A DNA stretch of 23,184 bases from Planctomycetota bacterium (GCA_021798635.1 JAJZGH010000044.1:1-23184); one strand, 5' to 3'. Shown: positions 1 to 7,336, counted from the first letter of the stretch. Translations and numbers: made by a program. Notes: a model not told the origin generated them from the sequence alone.

Positions 1-1
1 C

Positions 2-670
2 ACTGTTTACAACAACGTGGGTATCACTTCCGGTGCCACATGGGATCAGGGAGATTTTACGAATTCCCGCAGCGTCACGCTGGGTGATCTTTCCACGGTG
101 TACAACAATGTCGGCCTGGCTTTAAGTGCAGGGCCAACGATATCCGCGAGCACGGTACAACATTCCGAAAAATCGCGTGCCATGGCGGCTATCGCCGCCG
201 GCAACTCACCGGCCGCAACCGACGTAAGCCTTACGGTCAATAGAACCACCGGGGACGCCATCTTGGTCTTCGACAACCCCAACGCTCAGTTTTACGCCTG
301 GGAAATTACATCCAGCACCGGAGGCCTTAGTTATACCAATCTCACGGATATCTCGAACTACGCATCGGGACTTCATGCCCGCGGTCCGACCGCGCTGGAC
401 GGCGTGTATTCCAGTTTTGCCACCGGCGGCTCTTACAATCCGGGCGGCACTTGGAATCTCGGTGACATTATTACCCCAGGCAACATCACCACAGGCGCAC
501 TGGACTTTAGCTTTAACGAGTTTGACCCCAGCAGCGGCCTGTCGGTCACGTTTGATCCCGCGACAATTAATTACACCAGCGTGCCGGAACCGGCGGCAGT
601 CGTAATGCTGGCGCTGGGCGGCACGGCCCTGCTGACGCCGCGGCGCAGACATCGGCGTGTTGCAATTTAA
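2..670 (+). CDS. PEP-CTERM surface protein with degenerate dockerin-like module, 5' partial
   Basis: The reading frame is open from base 2, so the gene starts outside the window; the GTG at 17 is just an internal Val codon. The visible N-terminal part has two copies of a TVYNNVG-type helix around a WDQGDF...LGDLSTVYNNVG unit. This resembles the paired dockerin/EF-hand-like repeats common before planctomycete C-terminal anchors, but the usual D-x-D-G loop is replaced by T-N-S-R-S, so calcium binding is doubtful. A beta-rich domain of about 130 residues follows, rich in Gly, Ser, Thr and Asn. The end is a PEP-CTERM signal: VPEP, a hydrophobic helix (AAVVMLALGGTALL) and an Arg-rich tail. In known systems this signal leads to exosortase processing at the cell surface. 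The domain is duplicated in the next gene. The cargo or ligand is unknown. Confidence 0.8.
   Translation, partial: TVYNNVGITSGATWDQGDFTNSRSVTLGDLSTVYNNVGLALSAGPTISASTVQHSEKSRAMAAIAAGNSPAATDVSLTVNRTTGDAILVFDNPNAQFYAWEITSSTGGLSYTNLTDISNYASGLHARGPTALDGVYSSFATGGSYNPGGTWNLGDIITPGNITTGALDFSFNEFDPSSGLSVTFDPATINYTSVPEPAAVVMLALGGTALLTPRRRHRRVAI
224..594 (+). repeat. Duplicated 371-bp coding block, copy 1 (pairs with 892-1262)
   Basis: This block and 892-1262 lie exactly 668 bp apart at both ends, so no net indel has accumulated. Long stretches are nearly identical, including the segment encoding YASGLHARGPTALDGVY. Most visible differences are single-base changes, many in third codon positions. This indicates a tandem gene-segment duplication that stays under coding constraint. 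Confidence 0.8.
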
Positions 671-679
671 GGAACATCA

Positions 680-698
680 GTATGTCGTCGCGACATAC
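680..698. other. Perfect 8-bp hairpin after the first PEP-CTERM gene
   Basis: Arms 680-687 (GTATGTCG) and 691-698 (CGACATAC) flank a TCG loop, nine bases after the stop codon. No T-run follows, so it is a weak terminator candidate; it could be an mRNA 3'-end stabiliser or a binding palindrome. Confidence 0.35.
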
Positions 699-771
699 GG
701 TAAATACAAGGTAAGACTTTTTGGCTTTGTTTCGGTTTTTTATCTGGTCTCTTTTTTTAGGAGTATAGATC

Positions 772-1332
772 ATGGTTTCTCGAACACTAACAGGTCTGGC
801 AGGTTTTCTTTCGGCTTGCGCCATAAGCGCTGTCAGCGGCGGAATGGTCGGTACCAGTTCCGCCACGCCAACCACACCGGCAGTCGGGGATGTAAGCCTC
901 ACGGTGAACCAAAACACGGGTAACGCCGCACTGGTGTTCAACAACGCCGCCGCCCAGTTTTACGCATGGGAAATTACATCCAGTACCGGCGGCCTCAGTT
1001 ATAACAATCTTACGGATATTTCGAACTACGCCTCCGGACTTCACGCCCGTGGCCCCACGGCGCTGGACGGCGTGTATGCCAGCTTCGCCACCGGCGGCTC
1101 TTACAATCCGGGCGGCACCTGGAATCTCGGCGACATCATCACCCCGGCCGACATTACCACCGGCGCACTGGACTTCAGCTTTAACGAATTTGACCCCAAC
1201 AGCGGCCTGTCGGTTACATTTGATCCTGCGACCATCAATTACACCAGCGTACCTGAACCGGCAACGGTGGTGCTGTTGTCGATCGCCGGTGCGCTGGCGC
1301 TGTTGCGGCGTCGCGGATTGTCGAAGCCGTAG
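772..1332 (+). CDS. PEP-CTERM surface protein (paralogue of upstream gene)
   Basis: A complete 186-residue secreted protein. ATG 772 is set by an AGGAG ribosome site at 759-763, eight bases upstream. Residues 1-24 form a signal peptide (basic start, hydrophobic stretch GLAGFLSACAISAVSG). The rest is essentially the beta-rich domain shared with the preceding gene, starting at DVSLTVNQNTG, with no dockerin-like module. The C-terminus is a PEP-CTERM anchor: VPEP, a hydrophobic segment (ATVVLLSIAGALALL), then RRRGLSK. The likely fate is Sec export, retention by the anchor helix and exosortase cleavage. It probably arose by duplication of the upstream domain fused to a new signal peptide. The function is unknown, and the domain family is not one I can name. 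The gap to the upstream gene is about 100 bp, so the two may be cotranscribed. Confidence 0.85.
   Translation: MVSRTLTGLAGFLSACAISAVSGGMVGTSSATPTTPAVGDVSLTVNQNTGNAALVFNNAAAQFYAWEITSSTGGLSYNNLTDISNYASGLHARGPTALDGVYASFATGGSYNPGGTWNLGDIITPADITTGALDFSFNEFDPNSGLSVTFDPATINYTSVPEPATVVLLSIAGALALLRRRGLSKP
892..1262 (+). repeat. Duplicated 371-bp coding block, copy 2 (pairs with 224-594)
   Basis: This is the second copy of the block at 224-594, in the same reading frame. Homology starts abruptly at GTAAGCC and runs through the PEP-CTERM proline motif. Upstream of it the two genes differ, which marks the domain boundary of the duplication. Confidence 0.8.
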
Positions 1333-1400
1333 TCGCAACCCTCCTTTAGCCATAAGAAAAGGTGACAACCGTCGATTCGGCGATCGGCTGTGGAAACAAC

Positions 1401-1452
1401 GGGTGCCGAGCAAGTTTATGCGATTCATTTTGCGTCAATAGGCTCGGCACCC
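1401..1452. other. 11-bp perfect inverted repeat in the 461-bp gene-free stretch 1333-1793
   Basis: Arm 1401-1411 (GGGTGCCGAGC) is complementary to 1442-1452 (GCTCGGCACCC), with a 30-base loop. It lies about 70 bases after the second PEP-CTERM gene. No T-tract follows, so it is not a classical terminator; a structured 3' UTR or small RNA segment is possible. I see no convincing gene between 1333 and 1793. The other content of this stretch is a short GC-rich repeat, a 13-bp tandem repeat and a promoter, listed separately. Confidence 0.45.
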
Positions 1453-1583
1453 TGCGGTTGCAGATGGTGCCAACTGTGAACCGAGGATTGAAATGGGCTC
1501 ACCATGGCATGATCCGTTGGCCATTTAGCCTGCCGTGCCGCGCAGGCAGTGATTTCCCGCATTGAGCATGGAAGCCAAGCATT

Positions 1584-1609
1584 TATCCGCGTTATCCGCG
1601 AAATCCGCA
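1584..1609. repeat. Dispersed ATCCGCG-type short repeat, copy 1
   Basis: Three closely spaced ATCCGC units (TATCCGCGTTATCCGCG then AAATCCGC). The same pattern recurs at 4060-4085 with one changed base (CAATCCGC). Both copies lie in intergenic DNA, which suggests a dispersed intergenic repeat family in this genome. Confidence 0.55.
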
Positions 1610-1658
1610 GTCTTTTCACCCCCCCCAATTCTGAATACTAGGAGCCTGTCCGCGTCGG

Positions 1659-1684
1659 AAACTTTGCCGGCAAACTTTGCCGGC
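1659..1684. repeat. 13-bp tandem direct repeat just upstream of promoter
   Basis: AAACTTTGCCGGC occurs twice head to tail (1659-1671 and 1672-1684), ending three bases before the predicted -35 box. Such a placement suits a two-site activator or repressor operator, but no regulator can be named. Confidence 0.5.
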
Positions 1685-1686
1685 AA

Positions 1687-1715
1687 TTGTTACGTAAGGC
1701 AACATTCTCTATAAT
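1687..1715 (+). promoter_or_regulatory. Sigma-70-type promoter for the dehydrogenase gene
   Basis: -35 TTGTTA (1687-1692), a 17-base spacer, and a perfect -10 TATAAT (1710-1715). Transcription would start near 1722, giving a leader of about 70 bases before ATG 1794. It is one of the best promoter matches in the window. Confidence 0.6.
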
Positions 1716-1793
1716 TCGGTGTAATCCACCGTGTACTGATACGCCAAGTCGGCGGACACGGACGGGGCGGGATTTTTTACGAAAGGTTATCTG

Positions 1794-2561
1794 ATGAAAC
1801 TGCAAAACAAAGTAGCGATTGTTACCGGGGCGGCCACAGGGATTGGTCAGGGCATTGCCATCCGTCTGGCCAAAGAGGGGGCGGCCATTATGGTGGATTA
1901 TGTCGGCAAACCGGGGGCGGCGGATGCCACGCTAAATGCCATTAAATCAGCCGGAGGTAAGGCGATGGCCGTAGCGGCTGATGTGAGCAATCCGCAACAG
2001 GTTCAGGCGATGGTGGATGAAGCGGTTAAAACCTTTGGCAGTCTGGATATTCTGGTGAACAACGCGGGCATCGAATTCAAACACCCCTTTGTAGAATTTC
2101 CGGTTGAACAATTTCAGAAAATTATATCCGTCAATTTGATCGGCCCCTTTGTGTGTGCACAAATTGCAGCGCGGCAAATGATCAAGCAGGGTAAGGGCGG
2201 ACGGATTATCAATATTTCTTCGGTGCATGAAGATCTGCCCATGCCCACCAACGCCCCTTACTGCGCCACCAAAGGCGGCCTGCGCATGTTCACCCGCACC
2301 ATTGCCGTGGAACTTGCGCCGCACAAAATCACGGTCAACAATATTGGCCCCGGCGCGATCTTCACACCCATTGATGCGGATATTGAAGCCAACAAAGCCC
2401 TGGAAGATGCTCTGATGGCGGAAATTCCGCTGGGCCGTTGGGGCCAACCGGAGGAAGTGGGCGCTCTGGCGGCATTTTTGGCATCGGATGAAGCAGGCTA
2501 TTGCACCGGCTCCACATTCTTCATCGATGGCGGAATGCTGCGACAGGCCGGGGCGCTTTAG
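1794..2561 (+). CDS. Short-chain dehydrogenase/reductase (glucose 1-dehydrogenase-like)
   Basis: A 255-residue classical SDR, which is the normal family length. The Rossmann cofactor motif TGAATGIG is at residues 11-18, NNAG at 89-92, Asn114 in the VNLIG helix, the catalytic Ser in INISS (142/143), and Y156-x3-K160. PG-type and C-terminal FIDGG motifs are also present. It is a cytosolic NAD(P)-dependent oxidoreductase. Overall it looks most like the glucose 1-dehydrogenase / 3-oxoacyl-ACP reductase-like group, but the substrate cannot be read from sequence. ATG 1794 has AAGG at 1783-1786 and a strong promoter at 1687-1715. The next gene starts 32 bases after the stop, so the two are probably cotranscribed, although no shared pathway is evident. 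Confidence 0.9.
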   Translation: MKLQNKVAIVTGAATGIGQGIAIRLAKEGAAIMVDYVGKPGAADATLNAIKSAGGKAMAVAADVSNPQQVQAMVDEAVKTFGSLDILVNNAGIEFKHPFVEFPVEQFQKIISVNLIGPFVCAQIAARQMIKQGKGGRIINISSVHEDLPMPTNAPYCATKGGLRMFTRTIAVELAPHKITVNNIGPGAIFTPIDADIEANKALEDALMAEIPLGRWGQPEEVGALAAFLASDEAGYCTGSTFFIDGGMLRQAGAL

Positions 2562-2593
2562 ACCGCCCGTTGCGCCGGGAGAATACGTCAGCG

Positions 2594-3988
2594 ATGGTTA
2601 CTGCGATTCATGGGCATTACAACCCTCGGCCGAGGATAGCCTTGACTGGGGTATTTCGGTTTAGTTTCTGCATCACCGTGATGCTGCTGCTGCTGCTTTT
2701 TACCTTCCCTGTGCGCCGCGCCTGGGCAGTGCATGTGGTGGCCGGGCCGGTGGCGGGCAGTATCACGCCTGATTCAGCGCGGGTATGGATTCAGTTAAGC
2801 ACCAGCGATCGAGTCAAGGTGCGGTGTTTTGACGTTTCCACCGGCAATCAGGTTTCGGCCATGGGTACCACCGTGCTGGGGCCGCCGCCGTTTATTGTCA
2901 GCGCTGCGCTTAATGATTTGCTGCCGGACCATGATTATCGCATTACACTTTTGGTCAATGGGCACCCCCTGCCGCTGCCGCTGCCGCATCTGATCATTCA
3001 CACCGTGCCGGCGTATGGATCCTTTATGCCGGTGCATGTCGCATTTGGTTCGTGTGCGAATACAGCGGTTTATCCTGTTAAAGCCATCTGGAACAGCATC
3101 GCCCAACTTCAGCCGCAGGCCTTTATTTTCGCGGGTAATTCATCGTATCTGCCCCGGCGTGTAAGCCAATTTCCATATACATATATTCATGCGTATAATT
3201 TTATACTTTCACGGTATGATCAAGCGCGGATGTTTGGCCCGTTGCGACGGTTATTCAGCGTCTGTCCTGTATATGCCACATGGGATGATCGCGATTTCGG
3301 CACGCCGCACGCGGATTCGTCGTTTGTATTCCAACATGATTCATTTCTGGCATTTGAACAGTTCTGGCCCAATCCGGGTTATGGCAGCGGCGCTGTTCTG
3401 GGGGCCTTCTGCCATTTTCGTATTTCAGATGTTGCGTTTTATTTGCTGGATGACCGGAGTTTTCGCGTTAATCCGACCGCTAAAGCACCGGGAAAAATGC
3501 TGGGCGTCAGGCAGTTGGCATGGCTAAAGCGGCATTTGCTGGCCAGCAGCGCCACCTTCAAAGTCCTGGTGGACGGAGATCAGATGCTGGCGGATTATCC
3601 CGGGCATGAAAGCTGGGGTAATTTTCCACGGGAACGACGCAACTTTATTCACTGGATTTTCAGCCACAATGTTTCAGGCGTGGTGTTTTTAAGCGGTCAT
3701 CGGCGCTTTGGTGAGTTAACGCGCCGAAAGGCGAATCCAAATGGCCTGGATCAATATCCGCTTTACGACCTGACCAGTTCCTCGCTGGCGGCACGGCCCG
3801 TTCCGGCACACCAGATAGTGGAATGGCCCAACGCGCAAAGACTGGGCGCTCCAATATTTGAACATAACTTCGGATTCATTAACGCCGGGGGCCCACCCGG
3901 CAATCGGCATATTACACTGCAACTGCGAAACGCCCAGGGCGTCATTGTGCTTTCCAAAACCATCCTGGCCCGGAGCCTGTCCGAGTAA
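2594..3988 (+). CDS. Exported PhoD-like phosphatase homologue, probably catalytically impaired
   Basis: A protein of 464 residues from ATG 2594, with GGGAG at 2577-2581. An in-frame ATG at 2501 lies inside the preceding gene and lacks a role. Residues 14-45 form a signal peptide (TVMLLLLLFTFPV, then AWA before VHV). An N-terminal Fn3-like domain (about 47-138, SITPDSARVWIQL) precedes a PhoD-like metallophosphatase fold. Landmarks are GSC (152-154), PVYATWDDRDFG (225-236) and LLDDR (284-288). From my knowledge of the family, the usual metal-ligand motifs are GDNIY, WDDHDFG and SGDRHH. Here they read GNSSY (181-185), WDDRDFG (230-236) and SGHRRF (367-372). The fold is kept, but several metal ligands appear lost. 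It may be a non-catalytic periplasmic or surface protein, or a divergent enzyme. The family call is firm; activity is doubtful. Confidence 0.8.
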   Translation: MVTAIHGHYNPRPRIALTGVFRFSFCITVMLLLLLFTFPVRRAWAVHVVAGPVAGSITPDSARVWIQLSTSDRVKVRCFDVSTGNQVSAMGTTVLGPPPFIVSAALNDLLPDHDYRITLLVNGHPLPLPLPHLIIHTVPAYGSFMPVHVAFGSCANTAVYPVKAIWNSIAQLQPQAFIFAGNSSYLPRRVSQFPYTYIHAYNFILSRYDQARMFGPLRRLFSVCPVYATWDDRDFGTPHADSSFVFQHDSFLAFEQFWPNPGYGSGAVLGAFCHFRISDVAFYLLDDRSFRVNPTAKAPGKMLGVRQLAWLKRHLLASSATFKVLVDGDQMLADYPGHESWGNFPRERRNFIHWIFSHNVSGVVFLSGHRRFGELTRRKANPNGLDQYPLYDLTSSSLAARPVPAHQIVEWPNAQRLGAPIFEHNFGFINAGGPPGNRHITLQLRNAQGVIVLSKTILARSLSE

Positions 3989-4037
3989 TGCGGGATTAGA
4001 GAAGAACAACATTTCTCTTCGCCGCCAATTCCGCATT
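3987..4037. terminator. Bidirectional hairpin between convergent genes
   Basis: Outer arms 3987-3997 (AATGCGGGATT) and 4027-4037 (AATTCCGCATT) pair over 11 positions with one G-U wobble. Inner arms 3998-4003 (AGAGAA) and 4013-4018 (TTCTCT) extend the stem after an asymmetric loop. It begins on the PhoD-like stop codon and sits between convergent transcription units. No long T-run is present, so termination efficiency is uncertain. The remaining DNA up to 4240 shows only a short repeat (4060-4085) and no gene. Confidence 0.5.
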
Positions 4038-4059
4038 GACCCTCACCCAATTCTACATG

Positions 4060-4085
4060 TATCCGCGTTATCCGCGCAATCCGCG
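4060..4085. repeat. Dispersed ATCCGCG-type short repeat, copy 2
   Basis: Matches 1584-1609 at all but one or two bases (TATCCGCGTTATCCGCG, then CAATCCGC). It lies in the convergent intergenic region after the PhoD-like gene. Confidence 0.55.
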
Positions 4086-4240
4086 GTTCAATCCCGCTGT
4101 GATCGTAGATAAAATACTTGCCCTACACTTCATCACAGCTCGAAATTAAGGTACGCGGTGAGGTGGTGCGGCAGAGCCGGTTTGGATAGACGCCCTCTCC
4201 TGAATATCAGTGTCACAGCGCGATGGGGCTCTCACAACTG

Positions 4241-5614
4241 TCACAGCTTTTCCAACTCGGCGATAATGTCCAGCATGGCTTTCTTGCCGTCCGCGAAATA
4301 CATCAGACAATTTTTGGCGGCAAACAGCGGGTTGGGTATGCCGGCAAAACCGGGGCTGAGGCTGCGTTTGATCACGATGACCGTCCCGGCTCTATCCACA
4401 TTCAAAATCGGCATGCCCGCAATGGGGCTGTTGGGATTGTCCCGCGCATCGGGATTCACCACATCGTTGGCGCCGTTGACAATGACGACATCGATATTTT
4501 CAAATTCGGGATTTATCCGGTCCATTTCCAGAAGATGATCATAGGGAATATCAGCTTCCGCCAACAGCACGTTCATGTGCCCCGGCATGCGCCCGGCAAC
4601 CGGATGAATGCCAAACTGCACATCAACCGATCGTGATTCCAGCAGTTCATACAATTGCCCCGCCGCGTGCTGCGCCTGTGCAACCGCCAAGCCATATCCC
4701 GGCACAATGGCCACACGGCGGGCACCGTCCAAGATGGCCGCCACTTCTTCGGCGTTGACGCTTTTAATATTTCCGCCGTAAATATCATCAGATTTTGCCG
4801 CCTTGTTGGCTTGCACCTGGCCAAAAAGAACATTAATAAAGGACCGGTTCATCGCCTTGCACATGATCATGGAAAGAATAAAGCCGGAAGATCCTTCCAG
4901 CGCCCCACCGATAATCAGGAGTTTGTTATTGAGCACAAAGCCCATGGCGGACGCTGAAAGGCCGGCGTAACTGTTGAGTAATGCAATGACCGTGGGCATA
5001 TCCCCGCCGCCGATTGGCAATATCAGCATCACCCCAAAAAGCAGACACAGCGCAATAAAAATCGGGAAAATAATCGGGTTGCCGGGAATCACAACGACCA
5101 GGGCACCGGCGATGACGGAGGCGACCAGGATGGAAATGCTGGCGACATTCTGAAACGGATAATTCATCGGCTGCGTGGGCAATATTTCCTGCAATTTACC
5201 CGCCGCGACAAGACTGCCGGTAAAGGTCAGATAGCCCAGGAGTGTTTCAAATCCGATGGCAATAAGGGTGGATGTCCCCATGGATGACCTGTGGGCATAA
5301 TATTCCGCGGTTCCCACCAACGCCGCCGCCAAGGCTCCAAAGGCGTGAAATAGCGCAATCTGCTGGGGGACGGCGGTCATGGGAATTAAACGGGCCATGG
5401 GAACCGCAACCGCAATGGCGACCGCGAAGGCGATAAAAATCCAGTCATAATGCCGCACTTCGGGCAGAAAAAGCGTGGCGATAATCGCCGCTGCCATGCC
5501 AATTTCCCCAGCCAACACGCCCCAGCGGGCGGTTTTGGGCGAACTTAGCCACTTCAGCGAGAGGGCAAAGAGCATGGCTGCGGTCAGATAGATCAAAATG
5601 ACATACGCCGGCAT
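4241..5614 (-). CDS. pntB: NAD(P) transhydrogenase subunit beta
   Basis: A membrane subunit of the proton-translocating transhydrogenase, which uses the proton gradient to reduce NADP+ with NADH. From ATG 5614 it has 457 residues, near the family norm. The start at MPAYVILIYLTAAMLFALSL aligns with the known N-terminal helix. A TTG at 5701 would add 29 unusual residues and is less likely. The first 250 residues hold many membrane helices, including LFHAFGAL with His90, equivalent to the conserved proton-path histidine, and NSYAG (214-218). The C-terminal NADP-binding domain III has GYGLAVAQ (306-313), VNGANDVVNPDAR (379-391) and KRSLSPGFAGIPNPLF (416-431). It is the last gene of pntAA-pntAB-pntB. 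No obvious T-rich terminator follows. Confidence 0.95.
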   Translation of the reverse strand: MPAYVILIYLTAAMLFALSLKWLSSPKTARWGVLAGEIGMAAAIIATLFLPEVRHYDWIFIAFAVAIAVAVPMARLIPMTAVPQQIALFHAFGALAAALVGTAEYYAHRSSMGTSTLIAIGFETLLGYLTFTGSLVAAGKLQEILPTQPMNYPFQNVASISILVASVIAGALVVVIPGNPIIFPIFIALCLLFGVMLILPIGGGDMPTVIALLNSYAGLSASAMGFVLNNKLLIIGGALEGSSGFILSMIMCKAMNRSFINVLFGQVQANKAAKSDDIYGGNIKSVNAEEVAAILDGARRVAIVPGYGLAVAQAQHAAGQLYELLESRSVDVQFGIHPVAGRMPGHMNVLLAEADIPYDHLLEMDRINPEFENIDVVIVNGANDVVNPDARDNPNSPIAGMPILNVDRAGTVIVIKRSLSPGFAGIPNPLFAAKNCLMYFADGKKAMLDIIAELEKL

Positions 5615-5734
5615 GGCCTGATGGTGGGGCAAAAACCTGCCGCCGGCGGCGATGACTGCTGGAGAAAAACCGGAACGTATCACAAGGTGCTCCCATGGCA
5701 AGAAAATTACGAGACCGACAGGCTGGCACTACTA

Positions 5735-6028
5735 TTATTGAGACTTGCGCTTCTTAAACATCTTGAGCATACGATCCGTCATTAAAAAGCCCCCCACCAC
5801 GTTGATCATGGATGCCGTCACGGCGATGGTGCCCAGCACCACGACCATGGTGGTATTGTGCCCCGCACCCGTTACGACAATGGCTCCCACAACGGAAATT
5901 GCCGAGATCGCATTGGTCAGCGACATCAGCGGCGTATGAAGCTGGGGCGAAACGCGCCGCACCACCTCATAACCCAGAAAAGCCGCCAGCGCGAAAACAA
6001 ACAAATTCGATTCCAGTGATGAATTCAT
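5735..6028 (-). CDS. pntAB: NAD(P) transhydrogenase subunit alpha, membrane part (alpha-2)
   Basis: A 97-residue protein with about three membrane helices ([54 protein letters not shown]) and a basic tail. It matches the C-terminal membrane segment of fused PntA proteins. The conserved [14 protein letters not shown] stretch lies where the alpha domain II helices pack against PntB. A separate small gene for this part is the three-subunit arrangement known from Rhodospirillum rubrum. ATG 6028 is preceded by GGAG eleven bases upstream (TTGGAGATACAATT). It lies 91 bases after pntAA and 120 bases before the preferred pntB start, on the same strand, so one operon is likely. Confidence 0.93.
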   Translation of the reverse strand: MNSSLESNLFVFALAAFLGYEVVRRVSPQLHTPLMSLTNAISAISVVGAIVVTGAGHNTTMVVVLGTIAVTASMINVVGGFLMTDRMLKMFKKRKSQ

Positions 6029-6119
6029 AATTGTATCTCCAAGAACTCACGCATTATATATGTTCACGAGCTGAACTTTGCGAATTTTTATGGCCTGCCC
6101 TCAACGACTGTCCGGCGGA

Positions 6120-7310
6120 TTATCCGACACCCGCCACAGCCTGAGGCACTTCCAGCACCGGCAGTTCCAACAGCTCACGCACCCGCTGATTAATAATGAC
6201 GCCATCACGCATGACCAGCATCTCGCGCGTAATTTGATCCTGCATATCCAACTGGCATTGCCCATTTTTGATCAGATGTTTAAGTACATTGGCAATGTTA
6301 TTGGCATACATTTGACTGGCGTGAACCGGCAGCGTGGCCGTGAGATTTGTCGGCCCCAGAATCGTTACATCGTGATAAGTAACGATTTCGTCACCGCGTG
6401 TCAGGGCGCAGTTGCCCCCGCGGACAGCCGCCAGATCAACGATAATGGAGCCGGCTTCCATTGCGGCAACCATGTCTTCGGAAATCAGAACCGGGGCTTT
6501 TTTCCCCGGCACCGCGGCGGTGGATATGACGATATCCGCTTCGCTGACGCTGTGAGCCATAAGTTCGCGCTGCCGCTGCTGTTCCTCAGCCGTCTGCTGC
6601 CGGGCGTAACCGGCGGGCGTTTGCGCTTCAGCGGCCTGCATGGGCAACTCAATGAATCGGGCACCCAGGCTTTGCACCTGCTCCTTGACTGCGGGCCGTA
6701 CATCAAACGCACTGACTTGCCCCCCGAGTCGCCGGGCCGTGGCAATCGCCTGCAAACCCGCAACGCCCGCTCCGATGACAAACACCTTGGCCGGTGTGAT
6801 TGTTCCGGCCGCGGTAATCATCATGGGGAATATTTTTCCCAGTTTTTCCGCCGCGATCAACACTGCCTTGTACCCCGCGAGGCTGGCCATGGAAGATAGC
6901 GCATCCATGCTTTGTGCACGGGTAATCCGCGGCACCAGTTCCATAGCCAATAAGGTCGCACCGCACTGGGAAAGTAGCTGCATCGCGGGTTTATCGGTCA
7001 GTGGGTCGGCAAAAGCAATGATATGAATGCCGCGTTTTACCGCCGCCAAGTCCGGGCCTTGCACTTCCGGATGTGATCCCAATGCGTGGACCTGCACCAG
7101 AATATCCGTCTGTTTAAGCAGTTCGGTGCGATCAACCGAGAGATGCACACCGGCCTTTTCGTAAGCCGCATCTGTGAATCCAGCCGCCTCACCGGCCCCA
7201 GGTTGAATGTGAACTTCCAGTCCCAGCTTCACCAGGCCGGCCGCTGCCGCAGGCGTCAGCGCCACCATCCGTTCGCCGGGAAAATTTTCCTTTATTGCAG
7301 AGACGATCAT
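6120..7310 (-). CDS. pntAA: NAD(P) transhydrogenase subunit alpha, NAD-binding part (alpha-1)
   Basis: Soluble NAD(H)-binding domain I of the transhydrogenase, an alanine-dehydrogenase-like fold. ATG 7310 gives 396 residues starting MIVSAIKENFPGERMVAL, matching the usual IGVPKE..PGERRVAL start. An in-frame ATG 117 bases upstream overlaps the next gene's end and is rejected. GGAA lies about nine bases before 7310. Landmarks are PRITRAQSMDALSSMASLAGY (the conserved RAQSMDALSSM loop that contacts NAD), the Rossmann motif VIGAGVAGLQA, FDVRPAVKEQVQSLGA, and the C-terminal LGPTNLTATLPVHASQMYANN. It lacks the membrane helices of fused PntA, which are supplied by the next gene. It is first in the pnt operon, with a candidate promoter at 7337-7365. 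Confidence 0.94.
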   Translation of the reverse strand: MIVSAIKENFPGERMVALTPAAAAGLVKLGLEVHIQPGAGEAAGFTDAAYEKAGVHLSVDRTELLKQTDILVQVHALGSHPEVQGPDLAAVKRGIHIIAFADPLTDKPAMQLLSQCGATLLAMELVPRITRAQSMDALSSMASLAGYKAVLIAAEKLGKIFPMMITAAGTITPAKVFVIGAGVAGLQAIATARRLGGQVSAFDVRPAVKEQVQSLGARFIELPMQAAEAQTPAGYARQQTAEEQQRQRELMAHSVSEADIVISTAAVPGKKAPVLISEDMVAAMEAGSIIVDLAAVRGGNCALTRGDEIVTYHDVTILGPTNLTATLPVHASQMYANNIANVLKHLIKNGQCQLDMQDQITREMLVMRDGVIINQRVRELLELPVLEVPQAVAGVG

Positions 7311-7336
7311 AACGGGATTTCCATATCTACAAAGGT

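Noticed and set aside
787..1428. 213-residue minus-strand frame opposite the second PEP-CTERM gene
   Set aside because: Arg/Cys/His-rich composition typical of an antisense shadow of GC-rich coding DNA; the plus strand has a signal peptide, ribosome site and anchor motif.
2501..2593. Extended start of the PhoD-like gene inside the dehydrogenase gene
   Set aside because: The added 31 residues are the out-of-frame reading of the dehydrogenase end and precede the signal peptide; ATG 2594 fits better.
5615..5701. TTG-started N-terminal extension of PntB
   Set aside because: The extra 29 residues do not resemble the PntB N-terminus, which begins at the helix starting MPAYVILIYL.
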